From positions 744,001 through 808,000 of the forward strand of contig NZ_CP100448.1 in assembly GCF_024227715.1 (NCBI RefSeq): 64,000 bases of DNA. Direction: 5' to 3'. Source of the stretch: Halomarina litorea. Its GTDB lineage: Archaea; Halobacteriota; Halobacteria; Halobacteriales; Haloarculaceae. This document shows positions 9,104 to 16,680 of this stretch, piece after piece. How positions within the stretch are numbered: position 1 is the first letter of the stretch; each line of letters opens with the position of its first letter. The position numbers and the translations under genes are program-made. The notes beneath the pieces are model-generated. The model was not told the origin of the DNA, did not search any database, and was given only the letters and a program-made list of their open reading frames with translations.

Positions 9104-9115
9104 CACGTTTTTCTT
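9104..9115 (+). terminator. Possible T-rich terminator after npdG
   Basis: CCACGTTTTTCT begins three bases after the npdG stop. A run of five T in a high-GC genome is a common archaeal termination signal; no strong stem precedes it. Confidence 0.35.
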
Positions 9116-9240
9116 CGTCGGGGTCGCTCCGCGACCCACTCCTCGAAAAACCTGGACTAAAAGGACCGGCTCCTCGCGCTTCGCGCTCGGAACCGGAGAA
9201 CCGCGCTCGTTTCACTCGCGCGGACGCTTGGCTACCGGTG
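9116..9240. repeat. Intergenic repeat tract with inverted copy of the T-rich element
   Basis: GGGTCGCTCCGCGACCC forms a small hairpin at 9121-9137. GAAAAACCTGGACTAAAAGG at 9145-9164 is the reverse-orientation, degenerate counterpart of the element at 5893-5912. It is followed by GCGCTTCGCGC and GGAACCGGAGAACC, again palindromic. No gene is supported. Confidence 0.55.
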
Positions 9241-9290
9241 TCTGTGCCTCACTGCCGCGAAAACGGGAAGATGCGTGGCCGGGTGCCGTC

Positions 9291-9560
9291 TTACGCGCCG
9301 GCGGATTCGAGGGCCGTCTCGATGTCCTCGCGCTGGGTGACACCGACGAACCGCTCGACGACGCCGTCGTCGTTCTCGATGATGAGCGTCGGCAGGGAGC
9401 GGACCTGGTACTCGTTGGCGACGTCCTGTTCCTCGTCGACGTTCACCTTCTCCACCTCGAAGCGGTCGCCCCAGTCGTCCTTGAGTTCGTCGAGGATGGG
9501 GTCCTGAGTCTTGCACGGGCCACACCAGTCTGCGTAGAAGTCCTTGAGCGTAACTGTCAT
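9291..9560 (-). CDS. Thioredoxin family protein
   Basis: An 89-residue thioredoxin with the redox motif WCGPC at residues 12-16, the cis-proline loop RSLPTLII and a terminal helix. The N-terminal strand is shorter than in typical 105-residue thioredoxins, as in many haloarchaeal members. The ATG at 9560 is set by a TATA-like box on the minus strand at 9588-9600. It acts in cytoplasmic disulfide reduction; the partner reductase is not in the window. Confidence 0.9.
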   Translation of the reverse strand: MTVTLKDFYADWCGPCKTQDPILDELKDDWGDRFEVEKVNVDEEQDVANEYQVRSLPTLIIENDDGVVERFVGVTQREDIETALESAGA

Positions 9561-9587
9561 CGGTACCCCGACGCTTACCGTCGGTTC

Positions 9588-9600
9588 GGAATAAGGGTTT
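9588..9600 (-). promoter_or_regulatory. Promoter of the thioredoxin gene
   Basis: On the minus strand AAACCCTTATTCC lies about 30 bases upstream of the ATG at 9560, a BRE/TATA arrangement that supports a leaderless start. Confidence 0.6.
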
Positions 9601-9670
9601 CCACTGTGTGCAGGTGTGGCGCCGAACCCGCCCCTCGCGTCGCCGTCCCGCCGTCCGTGGGAGATAGACG

Positions 9671-9680
9671 AAACGCTTAG
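9671..9680 (+). promoter_or_regulatory. Promoter of secG
   Basis: AAACGCTTAG lies about 30 bases before the ATG at 9706, selecting that start over the longer open frame from 9616. Confidence 0.55.
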
Positions 9681-9705
9681 GAGTGCCCGCTTCCGAGTCG
9701 GGCGC

Positions 9706-9867
9706 ATGAGCAAAGGACAGAACTCCGGCGGCCTGATGTCGAGTGCCGGTCTCGTCCGGTACTTCGACTCCGAGGACCACAACGCGCCCAAAATCAGCCC
9801 CAAGACCGTCGTCGCCTTCGGCGTGCTGTTCGGCCTGCTGATTCAGGTGCTGAACGCCGCCTTCTGA
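9706..9867 (+). CDS. secG: Preprotein translocase subunit SecG (Sec61 beta)
   Basis: A 53-residue tail-anchored protein: a flexible N-terminus ([20 protein letters not shown]), the [10 protein letters not shown] motif typical of archaeal Sec-beta, and one C-terminal membrane helix. It is the non-essential beta subunit of the SecYE-beta channel in the cytoplasmic membrane. Its size is normal for archaeal Sec-beta. The gene is divergent from thioredoxin and monocistronic here. Confidence 0.93.
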   Translation: MSKGQNSGGLMSSAGLVRYFDSEDHNAPKISPKTVVAFGVLFGLLIQVLNAAF

Positions 9868-9981
9868 CGCGCCGAAAAACCCGATAACCGACGCTGCACT
9901 TCTCTCTCACCACCCGATTACTCGACGGGCTACCGGCCCGCGAACGCCGACTCGCGGACCGGGACTGTCAGTCCCGTCTGT

Positions 9982-10824
9982 TTAGTGCCCCCGCGGCCCC
10001 GAACCGAAGCGCCGTTCGAACTCCGGGTCGCTGTCGGCGTCCTCCGTGGCGTCGACACCGCCGTCGGTGGTGCCGGGGCCCATCGTCGGGCCGCGCGGGT
10101 CGGAGGTCCCGGCCACCGACCCGGCCCGGCCCATCCAGCGCGAGATGTTGTTCGCGACGTAGTCCTTGCCACCCCACCCGAGGGCGACGCCGACACCGAT
10201 TGCGAGGGCAGCACCCGCACCGTAGGCGGCGGCCTGGGCGAACACGTAGAGGATGGCCGTGTCGATACCCATCGTGTCCAGACCGATGACGACGGCCATG
10301 AAGTAGAGGAACAGCTTGGTGCCCGAGGCGAAGTACTTCGTCGCGCGGGAGTTCGTCGCCTCGCGCGTGCGAGCGATAGTGTCACCGATGAAGTCGGCGA
10401 CGACGAACCCGAGGACGATGACCAGCAGGCCCGCGACGAACGAGGGCAGGTACGCCATCGCCGTCGACACCCACTCCGAGAGCAGGTCTATGGCGAGGAC
10501 GTCAGCCGCGGCGACGAGCGCCAGTGCGTAGACGAAGTAGCGCGCTATCGCGCCGAACGCGCTTGAGACGGCTTTCTCCGTCCCGCCCATGATTCTCCCC
10601 AGCGGGGTCTTCAGGACCGCGCGGTCGACTTCCGCCCGGTCGGCCACCTCTCGAATCGCCCGCCCCACGATACGGCCGACGACCCAGCCCACGAGGAGGA
10701 CGAGTATCGCGCCGATGAGGTTGGGCAGGAACGCCACGACGCTGGTGAGCAACTGGTTGAGGTAGGTGCTCACGTCTCCGACCTGGAGGAGGAAGACACT
10801 GCTCGTATGGACTGTGTGTACCAT
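9982..10824 (-). CDS. Membrane protein with conserved TM-helix repeats (MscS-related)
   Basis: A 280-residue membrane protein with two similar helices of the conserved TM-helix type found before MscS channel cores: VAFLPNLIGAILVLLVGWVV at about 31-50 and MAYLPSFVAGLLVIVLGFVV at about 123-142. A further hydrophobic stretch at 160-215 ends in GWGGKDYVANN, resembling the start of an MscS pore region, but the beta domain is absent. The tail from 230 is polar and disordered. It may be a stand-alone relative of small mechanosensitive channels. The ATG at 10824 is set by the promoter at 10848-10860. Confidence 0.75.
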   Translation of the reverse strand: MVHTVHTSSVFLLQVGDVSTYLNQLLTSVVAFLPNLIGAILVLLVGWVVGRIVGRAIREVADRAEVDRAVLKTPLGRIMGGTEKAVSSAFGAIARYFVYALALVAAADVLAIDLLSEWVSTAMAYLPSFVAGLLVIVLGFVVADFIGDTIARTREATNSRATKYFASGTKLFLYFMAVVIGLDTMGIDTAILYVFAQAAAYGAGAALAIGVGVALGWGGKDYVANNISRWMGRAGSVAGTSDPRGPTMGPGTTDGGVDATEDADSDPEFERRFGSGPRGH

Positions 10825-10847
10825 GGCTGAGCGTGCGCCACGAGCGG

Positions 10848-10860
10848 GTTTAGTTAATCT
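10848..10860 (-). promoter_or_regulatory. Promoter of the MscS-related gene
   Basis: On the minus strand AGATTAACTAAAC is centred about 30 bases before the ATG at 10824. This is one of the few AT-rich islands in this gap. The rest of 10861-11070 holds no gene that I can support. Confidence 0.6.
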
Positions 10861-11102
10861 GCAGCGTTCCGTGAGGAAACCTGTCAGGTCCGCCTCCGGG
10901 GGTGGCGGGGGCCGGTCGAGTGTGCGCGTCGTCGACCCACGCGCCCGGGTGCGGGGTAACGGTTGCACGGCCCGTCTCCGGGAAATCGGGCCGTAACCCG
11001 ACCTGACACGTCCGTGCGAGTTCGCCCCGGGATATCGCGGGGTGGTACGGGCGCGTACCGGCAGGTCGCGGGGTTTTTCTCGGCTATCGCCCTATCTTGG
11101 AT

Positions 11103-11750
11103 ATGACCATCACGGCCGGCGTCGTCGCGGTCCAGGGCGACGTCTCGGAGCACGTCGCGGCCATCGAGGCGGCCGCCGAGGCCAACGGGGCAGGCGAGGC
11201 ACACAGTGCCTCGAAGCGGAGCGGGGAGCACGGCGACCCGCGAGGCGGTGTCGAGGTGCGGGAGGTCAGGACGGCGGGGGTCGTCCCCGAATGCGACGTC
11301 CTCCTCCTGCCCGGCGGGGAGTCGACGACCATCTCGCGACTCCTCCACGGTCAGGGCATCGACGAGGAGATTCGCGACCACGTCGCCGCCGGCAAACCTC
11401 TGCTCGCGACGTGTGCGGGTCTCATCGTCGTCAGCCGCGACGCCAAAGACGACCGGGTGCGCGTCCTCGACTTGCTGGACGTGAGCGTCGACCGCAACGC
11501 CTTCGGGCGGCAGGTGGACAGTTTCGAGGCACCGCTGGACGTCACGGGCCTCGACGACCCGTTCCCGGCGGTGTTCATCCGCGCGCCCCTCATCGACGAG
11601 GTGGGCGACGGGGTCGAGGTCCTCGCCGAGTGGGAGGGGCGGCCCGTCGCCGTCCGGCAGGGGTCGGTCGTCGCCACCTCCTTCCACCCCGAACTGACGG
11701 ACGACGACCGCATCCACCGGCTGGCGTTCTTCGAGCGCGCGCTCGCCTGA
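11103..11750 (+). CDS. pdxT: Pyridoxal 5'-phosphate synthase glutaminase subunit PdxT, with an in-frame insertion
   Basis: A 215-residue class I glutaminase that hands ammonia to PdxS for vitamin B6 synthesis. The active-site Cys is C104 in ATCAGL; GGESTT binds substrate, and the His/Glu pair lies in SFHPE near the C-terminus. The family regions GVVAVQGDVSEH, ERNSFG-like DRNAFGRQVDSF and VFIRAP are all present. Residues about 31-49 (GEAHSASKRSGEHGDPRGG) are extra relative to the expected short loop and are encoded by the dispersed repeat core at 11219-11244. The rest of the enzyme looks intact. It leads a cluster with the DUF151 and hisE genes. Confidence 0.93.
   Translation: MTITAGVVAVQGDVSEHVAAIEAAAEANGAGEAHSASKRSGEHGDPRGGVEVREVRTAGVVPECDVLLLPGGESTTISRLLHGQGIDEEIRDHVAAGKPLLATCAGLIVVSRDAKDDRVRVLDLLDVSVDRNAFGRQVDSFEAPLDVTGLDDPFPAVFIRAPLIDEVGDGVEVLAEWEGRPVAVRQGSVVATSFHPELTDDDRIHRLAFFERALA
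11195..11248 (+). repeat. Dispersed repeat core inside the pdxT coding sequence
   Basis: Bases 11219-11244 match the 27-base core found twice at 4161-4258 except for a few bases in the middle (CACGGCG instead of CGATAGCG). It sits in a loop-encoding region of pdxT and keeps the frame. Confidence 0.75.
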
Positions 11751-11834
11751 ACCGGGGTCGGCCGCGCCCCGCGACACCCGCCCGCTCGCTGAGGAATCGC
11801 TAGACGTTTTCCGTGGAGCCACCCTGTGAGGGGT

Positions 11835-12314
11835 ATGGACGCAACTATCGACGCGGTCCGGGTGGCGGGGACGCCCAACGGGCCCACCCCCATCGTCGTC
11901 CTCGCCGTCGACGACGAGGAGGACATCCTTCCCATCTTCATCGGCTTCGAGGAGGCCACCAGTATCGCCCGCGGCGTCGACGCGACGGACCTCGGTCGCC
12001 CGCTCACCCACGACCTGTTGCTCGACGTCATCGAGGAACTGGGCGGCCGCGTCGACCGCGTCCACGTCGCCAGCATCGACGACGGCACCTACATCGGCGA
12101 GATACACCTCAACACGCCCCGGCAGGACACCGTCGTCGACGCCCGCCCGAGCGACGCGCTGGCGCTCGCGGCCCGGACGGACTGTCCCATCACGGTCGCC
12201 GAAGCGGTGTTCGAGGCCGGACGGGAGGCTCCGGAGCGCTTCGCCGAACTCGACGACATCCGCGACGTGGTCCAGACCGTCGCCATGGGCGAGTCGGAGG
12301 GGTTCTATGAGTGA
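11835..12314 (+). CDS. Bifunctional nuclease family protein (DUF151)
   Basis: A 159-residue protein of the BFN/DUF151 family. VVLAVDDEEDILPIFIGFEEATSI, RPLTHDLLLDVIEELGG and the later DARPSDALALAAR are the family's three conserved blocks. Plant and Thermotoga members bind or cut nucleic acid; the archaeal role is not proven. The ATG at 11835 was preferred to an upstream codon at 11826. It overlaps hisE by eight bases, so the two are probably translated together. Confidence 0.88.
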   Translation: MDATIDAVRVAGTPNGPTPIVVLAVDDEEDILPIFIGFEEATSIARGVDATDLGRPLTHDLLLDVIEELGGRVDRVHVASIDDGTYIGEIHLNTPRQDTVVDARPSDALALAARTDCPITVAEAVFEAGREAPERFAELDDIRDVVQTVAMGESEGFYE

Positions 12315-12639
12315 GGAGCGAGCGGGCGGCGCGAACGACGGGGCCGACGCGGTCGACCCGTCGGTCCTCGCCGACCTGTTCGCCGTCATCGAGGACCGAA
12401 AGGAGACGCTCCCGGAGGGGTCGTACACCGCCTCGCTGTTCACCCACGAGAAAGGCGAGAACGCGGTGCTGGAGAAACTGGGAGAGGAGGCGACGGAGGT
12501 GCTCCTCGCCGCGAAGGACGACGACCACGCGGAACTGGCCCACGAGTCCGCGGACCTCGTCTACCACCTGCTGGTCCTGCTGTCGATGAAGGGGATGGAC
12601 CTCGACGACCTGCTCGCGGAACTCGCCGACCGGCGCTGA
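12307..12639 (+). CDS. hisE: Phosphoribosyl-ATP pyrophosphatase
   Basis: A 110-residue MazG-like all-alpha enzyme that hydrolyses phosphoribosyl-ATP to phosphoribosyl-AMP in step two of histidine synthesis. Family motifs are GSYTASLF, EKLGEEATEVLLAAK (the EExxE metal ligands) and HESADLVYHLLVLL. The first 15 residues are an acidic, poorly conserved halophilic extension. It overlaps the DUF151 gene and is the only clear histidine gene in the window. Confidence 0.93.
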   Translation: MSEERAGGANDGADAVDPSVLADLFAVIEDRKETLPEGSYTASLFTHEKGENAVLEKLGEEATEVLLAAKDDDHAELAHESADLVYHLLVLLSMKGMDLDDLLAELADRR

Positions 12640-12650
12640 GTTCCCGCGTC

Positions 12651-12968
12651 CTACTCGACCCGCTCGAACCGGTGGCGGACCACGTCCGCGTCGTCGTCCC
12701 ACTCGAACCCGTCGCTGTGGGCGTGTTCGAGGCGCTTCCTGTACGCGTCGAGGTCCTCCGAGCCCTCCGCTCGCGCGTCCTCGTCGGTGAGGTCGCCGAG
12801 CGTGCGGTGGGTCACGTCGGTCACCTCGAAGGTGGTCCCGTCCACGGCGAAGGTGTCGCCGACCTCGGCGTAGGGGTTGCCGCGGTGAATCTGCGTGATG
12901 TCGCCGTCCAGGGCGAGCTGTTTGACGTGGTCGTTCGGGAGGAGCGTGTCCGCGTCGAGTTCGGCCAT
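12651..12968 (-). CDS. ASCH-domain protein
   Basis: A 105-residue protein with the PUA-like ASCH fold: an N-terminal LLPNDHVKQLALDGDITQIHRGN block, VGDTFAVDGTTFEVTDVTHRT in the middle strands and a C-terminal DVVRHRFERV strand. ASCH proteins are thought to bind RNA or modified nucleotides. The ATG at 12968 follows directly from the conserved N-terminus. It is convergent with hisE, leaving 11 bases between them. Confidence 0.8.
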   Translation of the reverse strand: MAELDADTLLPNDHVKQLALDGDITQIHRGNPYAEVGDTFAVDGTTFEVTDVTHRTLGDLTDEDARAEGSEDLDAYRKRLEHAHSDGFEWDDDADVVRHRFERVE

Positions 12969-13034
12969 GACGGGCCTACGCGCGCCAGCCACAAAACAGT
13001 ACGAGCGGGGGCGGTCCCCGCCGGTTCACCCCGC

Positions 13035-13394
13035 TCAGGCCAGTGCCGCGCCGAGCGCGCCGCCGACCGCACTCGGCAGTGACATGAGGAACCAGACGAC
13101 GACGAGGAAGGCCGTCAGGCCGAGACCGAAGGCGGCGCCGCCGGGGCCGCCGCCGACGCCGAGGGCCGTCGTCGCGAGGAGGCCGATGACGAGGACGACG
13201 GCGACGCCGCCGATGGCCCCCGCGAGCAGGCCGTGCCACGCGCCGTTGCCGATGCTCCCCTTCGCGATGATGCCCGCGACGAACCCGCCGACGACCGCCG
13301 CACCGAGTTGGCCGACGCCCGGGAGGAGGATGCCGATGGAGCCGAGGACCAGTTCCACCGCGAAGCCGACGAGGACCGCACGCCAGTTGACCAT
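13035..13394 (-). CDS. DUF5518 family membrane protein (copy 1)
   Basis: A 119-residue four-helix glycine-rich membrane protein starting MVNWRAVLVGF. It is closely similar in layout to the genes at 13475-13834 and 19008-19412, including the VGGFVAG motif after the first helix and the final PSAVGGALGA. The family is widespread in haloarchaea and has no known function. It is followed by its paralogue upstream, 80 bases away, on the same strand. Confidence 0.78.
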   Translation of the reverse strand: MVNWRAVLVGFAVELVLGSIGILLPGVGQLGAAVVGGFVAGIIAKGSIGNGAWHGLLAGAIGGVAVVLVIGLLATTALGVGGGPGGAAFGLGLTAFLVVVWFLMSLPSAVGGALGAALA

Positions 13395-13474
13395 GGGTCA
13401 CGTAGCCGACTCGACGCCAAAACCCTGCCGCCGGGCGTGACTGTCGAACGCGCGGGAGGGTGCGGGGGTGCGGG

Positions 13475-13834
13475 TCAGCGCACGAGGCCGCCGACCGCCC
13501 CGCCGACGGCGCTGGGGAGGGCGAGGAGCGCGGCGACGGCGAGGACGACGACGGCGAGGCCCGCGCTCCCGACGACGGCCTCGACGGAGCCGGTCAGACC
13601 GCCGAATATCGACCCCGCGAGGACGAGGAGGACGGCGAAGACGACGCCGCCCAGCGCCCCCGCGAGCAGGCCGTGCCACGCGCCGCCGAACAGCGAGCGA
13701 CTCCCGAGGTAGCCGGCGACGAACCCGCCGACGAGGCCCGCGCCGACCTGTCCGACGAGGGGGACGGTGATACCGAGCAGTCCGAGGGTGAACGCGACGA
13801 GAAAGCCGAGGACGACGGCCCGCCAGTTGGTCAT
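13475..13834 (-). CDS. DUF5518 family membrane protein (copy 2)
   Basis: A 119-residue paralogue of copy 1 with the same start (MTNWRAVVLGF), VGGFVAGYLGS, GAWHGLLAGALGG and the same PSAVGG end. Identity is high in the helices and at both ends, and both are exactly 119 residues, so a tandem duplication is likely. It was started at 13834 because the frame to 13930 overlaps the promoter of the next divergent gene. Confidence 0.78.
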   Translation of the reverse strand: MTNWRAVVLGFLVAFTLGLLGITVPLVGQVGAGLVGGFVAGYLGSRSLFGGAWHGLLAGALGGVVFAVLLVLAGSIFGGLTGSVEAVVGSAGLAVVVLAVAALLALPSAVGGAVGGLVR

Positions 13835-13923
13835 ACGTGTGATACGTTCCCGGTCGACAAATCGGTACCGCCGCGCTGGACCCCAAGGAACGGGCTTTTC
13901 ACCGCTGGCACGGTACGAGTGGT

Positions 13924-14910
13924 ATGACATTCGAGAACCTCCAGACGGTACCGCGGTCGGAGGAACTCATCGACCAGGCGTTCTCGCGTGCGGCGCGGGC
14001 GGGGCGGGCCAAGACGGGACTCGAGGCCCAGCAGTCGATGCTCCAGACGGCGGCCAACGTCATCTCCGACAATCTCCAGAACGTGACCACGTCGTGGCCC
14101 GACTTCGACACCGTCGACCCGTTCTACTACGAACTGGCCGACGCCGTCGTCCCGGCCCACGGCGACTGCCCCGGCGGCGTCGACGGCCTCCGCAAGCACC
14201 TCTCGGAGGTCATGTGGGCGGGCCGGCAGGCCGGTCACATCCGCGACGAGTACCAGCCGAAACTCCGCAACGTGGACGTCGACCTCGCGCGCAAGCACCG
14301 AAAGCAGGCGTTCGCCCGCCTCGCATCGGTCGCCGAGGAGGTCGGGGACGACCTGCTCGCACTCGGGGAGGCGCGCGACACCCTCCGCCAACTGCCCGAC
14401 ATCCGCCCCGACGAACCGGCCGTCGTCATCGCGGGCTACCCCAACGTCGGCAAGTCCACGTTCGTCAACGCGGTGACGAACGCGCGCAACGAGATCGCCT
14501 CCTACCCGTTCACGACGCGGCAGATTCGCGTCGGGCACGTCGAGCGCAACCGCATCCGCCACCAGCTCATCGACACGCCGGGGCTGCTCGACCGGCCCGC
14601 CGAGGAGCGAAACGGCATCGAACAGCAGGCCGTCAGCGCCCTCGAACACCTCGCTGACTGCATCCTCGTGTTCGTGGACGCGAGCGCCGAGTGTGGCTAC
14701 CCCGTCGAGACGCAACTCCACCTCCGGGACGAACTGAAAGAGCGCTTCACCGACATCCCCGTCCTGACGGTGTGTACGAAGGCCGACCGCTCGCGTGACC
14801 TCGACGCCGACCACTACCTGAGCGTCGAGACGGGCGAGGGGGTCGACGAACTGGTCGATCTGGCGGTGGAAGCGGTCGACTGGGAGATAGAACTGCCGTA
14901 CGAGGGGTAG
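13924..14910 (+). CDS. Nog1-family GTP-binding protein (ribosome assembly)
   Basis: A 328-residue GTPase. The N-terminal 150 residues form the helical NOG1N domain; the G domain follows with G1 GYPNVGKST, G3 DTPG, G4 TKAD (VCTKADRS) and the NOG1 motif YPFTTRQIRVGHV. NOG1 proteins act in large-subunit assembly in eukaryotes, and archaeal members are assumed to do the same. A promoter-like GGGCTTTTCACC precedes the start by about 30 bases. A repeat unit begins one base after the stop. Confidence 0.92.
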   Translation: MTFENLQTVPRSEELIDQAFSRAARAGRAKTGLEAQQSMLQTAANVISDNLQNVTTSWPDFDTVDPFYYELADAVVPAHGDCPGGVDGLRKHLSEVMWAGRQAGHIRDEYQPKLRNVDVDLARKHRKQAFARLASVAEEVGDDLLALGEARDTLRQLPDIRPDEPAVVIAGYPNVGKSTFVNAVTNARNEIASYPFTTRQIRVGHVERNRIRHQLIDTPGLLDRPAEERNGIEQQAVSALEHLADCILVFVDASAECGYPVETQLHLRDELKERFTDIPVLTVCTKADRSRDLDADHYLSVETGEGVDELVDLAVEAVDWEIELPYEG

Positions 14911-14965
14911 CGAGGTTCGGAGGGCTCGAAGAGCCCGAGAACCTCGAAAGGCGAGCGGGGAGGAA
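14911..14965. repeat. Single unit of the dispersed hairpin repeat, 3' of the Nog1 gene
   Basis: AGGTTC at 14913-14918 pairs with GAACCT at 14939-14944, and the loop holds a second stem, GGGCTCGAAGAGCCC. GAGCGGGGAG at 14953-14962 is the start of the core found after ABCE1. The last part of the core is missing. Confidence 0.7.
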
Positions 14966-14998
14966 CGGTGCGGTCCGGTGACCGTCACCTCGGTTCGT

Positions 14999-15730
14999 TC
15001 AGGCCGCCGTAGCGTTGTAGGTCACGACGACGTTCGCGGTGACGGTCACCGTTCCGGCGTCGAGTCGCGTCGGCGCGCCGCCCGCCGAGTCCGCCGACGC
15101 GTAGGCGACTCGCTCGCGGACGACGGGGTCGGCGCTCAGCGAGACGGTCGAGACGGAACTGACGCCGGTGATGCTGAGGTCGCCGCTCGTGGCGACCGTC
15201 TCGGCTTTCGTCTCGGCGTTGGTCATCGCCTCGGTCAGCGCGTCGTTGCGGAGGGACCGACGGGTCTCCTCGCTGACGCCGAACGTGACCTGCTCGACGC
15301 GCGCGGCACCACTCTCGACGGCGGTGACGATGGCGTCACCCGCCGCGTCCGGGTCGTCGACGCGGACCACGAACGAGTGGCGACCGACGAACTCGGCGGC
15401 CGTCGGGTCGCGTTCGCTCCGGTAGTTGCGGTCGATATCGTAGCGAGCGCTGGTGACGTCGTGTCCGGCCGATTCGAGCGCCTCGCGCACCTCCGTACTG
15501 TTGGCGGCCAGTCGCTCGCGGACGTCCCCGACGGCGTCGCCCTCCTCGACAACGCTCACGCGGACCGTCGCGCGGTCGGGGGCGACCTCGACGCTTCCGT
15601 CGGCGGCGACCTGTACCGTTCGGTCGCCGGTGGGGGCGTCTGCCCCCGAAACGGCGCTTCCCGTACAGCCAGCGAGGACCAGGAGCGCCGCGACCGCGAT
15701 GGCCGCGACGAACTGTCGTTGTAATCGCAT
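14999..15730 (-). CDS. SIMPL-domain lipoprotein (copy 1)
   Basis: A 243-residue exported protein. The signal peptide ends in a lipobox, LVLAGC, with Cys at about 22. The rest is a SIMPL/DUF541 domain: VQVAADGSVEVAPDRATVRVSV opens it and TVTVTANVVVTY closes it. Bacterial homologues form large oligomers of unknown function in the envelope. It is followed on the same strand by a second SIMPL gene 86 bases upstream. Confidence 0.85.
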   Translation of the reverse strand: MRLQRQFVAAIAVAALLVLAGCTGSAVSGADAPTGDRTVQVAADGSVEVAPDRATVRVSVVEEGDAVGDVRERLAANSTEVREALESAGHDVTSARYDIDRNYRSERDPTAAEFVGRHSFVVRVDDPDAAGDAIVTAVESGAARVEQVTFGVSEETRRSLRNDALTEAMTNAETKAETVATSGDLSITGVSSVSTVSLSADPVVRERVAYASADSAGGAPTRLDAGTVTVTANVVVTYNATAA

Positions 15731-15816
15731 GACAATCGATGTCGTTCCACCTCGGTGAAAAGTACGGTCCAGTATCAAACGGGGATTTGAGCGTCCCGAC
15801 GCCCGCCCCAGGCCGA

Positions 15817-16563
15817 TCAGGCGAGTTCGTAGACGGCGGTCACCGTCGCGGTGATCGTCACGTCGCCGGGTTCGAGGACGGTCCCCGCGTCGTCGCGGGC
15901 GGCACTCTCGGCGTAGTAGGGCATCGGGCCGTAGCTCACGTCGCCGGTGCTGGCGGAGACGAGGCCGCCGAGGGTCACGTCGCCGGCCGTCGCGATGGTC
16001 TCGGCGTCGGCGCGGCCGTTCTCCACGGCGCGCGCGAGAGCCTCACCGCGCACCTCCTGTCGGCGCTCGTCCGAGAGGGTGAACTGCACCGAGTCGACGG
16101 TGTCCGCGCCGTTCTCGACGGCGGTGTCGACGACTTCGCCGGCGCGGGTCACGTCGTCCAGTTCTATCTGGTAGGTGTGGACGGCGCGGTACCCGAGAAG
16201 TTCGCGGCCCTCCTGCCGGTAGTCGTACTCGGGGTGGAGGACGAAGCCGGTGGTGCGCACCCGGTCGTCGGCGATGCCGGCGTCACGGAGCGCGCTCCGC
16301 ATCCGTTCGGCGTCCGCGGCGGCGGCGTTGCGGGCCTCGTCGGCCGTCGCCGCCTGCCCGACGACCGAGAGGTGGACGAGCGCCTGGTCGGGGGTGCCGA
16401 CGGCGCTCCCGGTCGCGGTCACGCTGACCGTCGCCTCCTGCTGTGGCGGGGTCGTGGTCGGCTGTGCCGCGCCGAGACACCCGGCGAGGACGACCAGTGC
16501 GCCCACGAGGAGGGGCGCGAGCGCTCGGGTCAGTCGGCGGCGGTGTCGGTGTTCGGGGTCCAT
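15817..16563 (-). CDS. SIMPL-domain lipoprotein (copy 2)
   Basis: A 248-residue lipoprotein with a basic N-terminus and lipobox VVLAGC (Cys at about 29), then a SIMPL domain (VSVTATGSAVGTPDQALVHLSV to VTITATVTAVYEL). It shares layout with copy 1 but is diverged in the middle, so the duplication is not recent. The start at 16563 gives a proper signal peptide; an ATG at 16608 only adds residues before it. Confidence 0.85.
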   Translation of the reverse strand: MDPEHRHRRRLTRALAPLLVGALVVLAGCLGAAQPTTTPPQQEATVSVTATGSAVGTPDQALVHLSVVGQAATADEARNAAAADAERMRSALRDAGIADDRVRTTGFVLHPEYDYRQEGRELLGYRAVHTYQIELDDVTRAGEVVDTAVENGADTVDSVQFTLSDERRQEVRGEALARAVENGRADAETIATAGDVTLGGLVSASTGDVSYGPMPYYAESAARDDAGTVLEPGDVTITATVTAVYELA

Positions 16564-16680
16564 GAGATACAGTGGCTCGGTAACGGAATGAACCTCTCGG
16601 AGCCTCAAACGGCGGTTTGACGCTGTCCGGCTGGACGTCGCCCGCCTCCACCGTCGTCTCGCTATCCTCCGCGAGGGACG

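Noticed and set aside
16621-16680. A role for the DUF389 C-terminal 30 residues as a separate domain
   Set aside because: The end is low-complexity, with no hydrophobic or conserved pattern, so it is treated as a tail.
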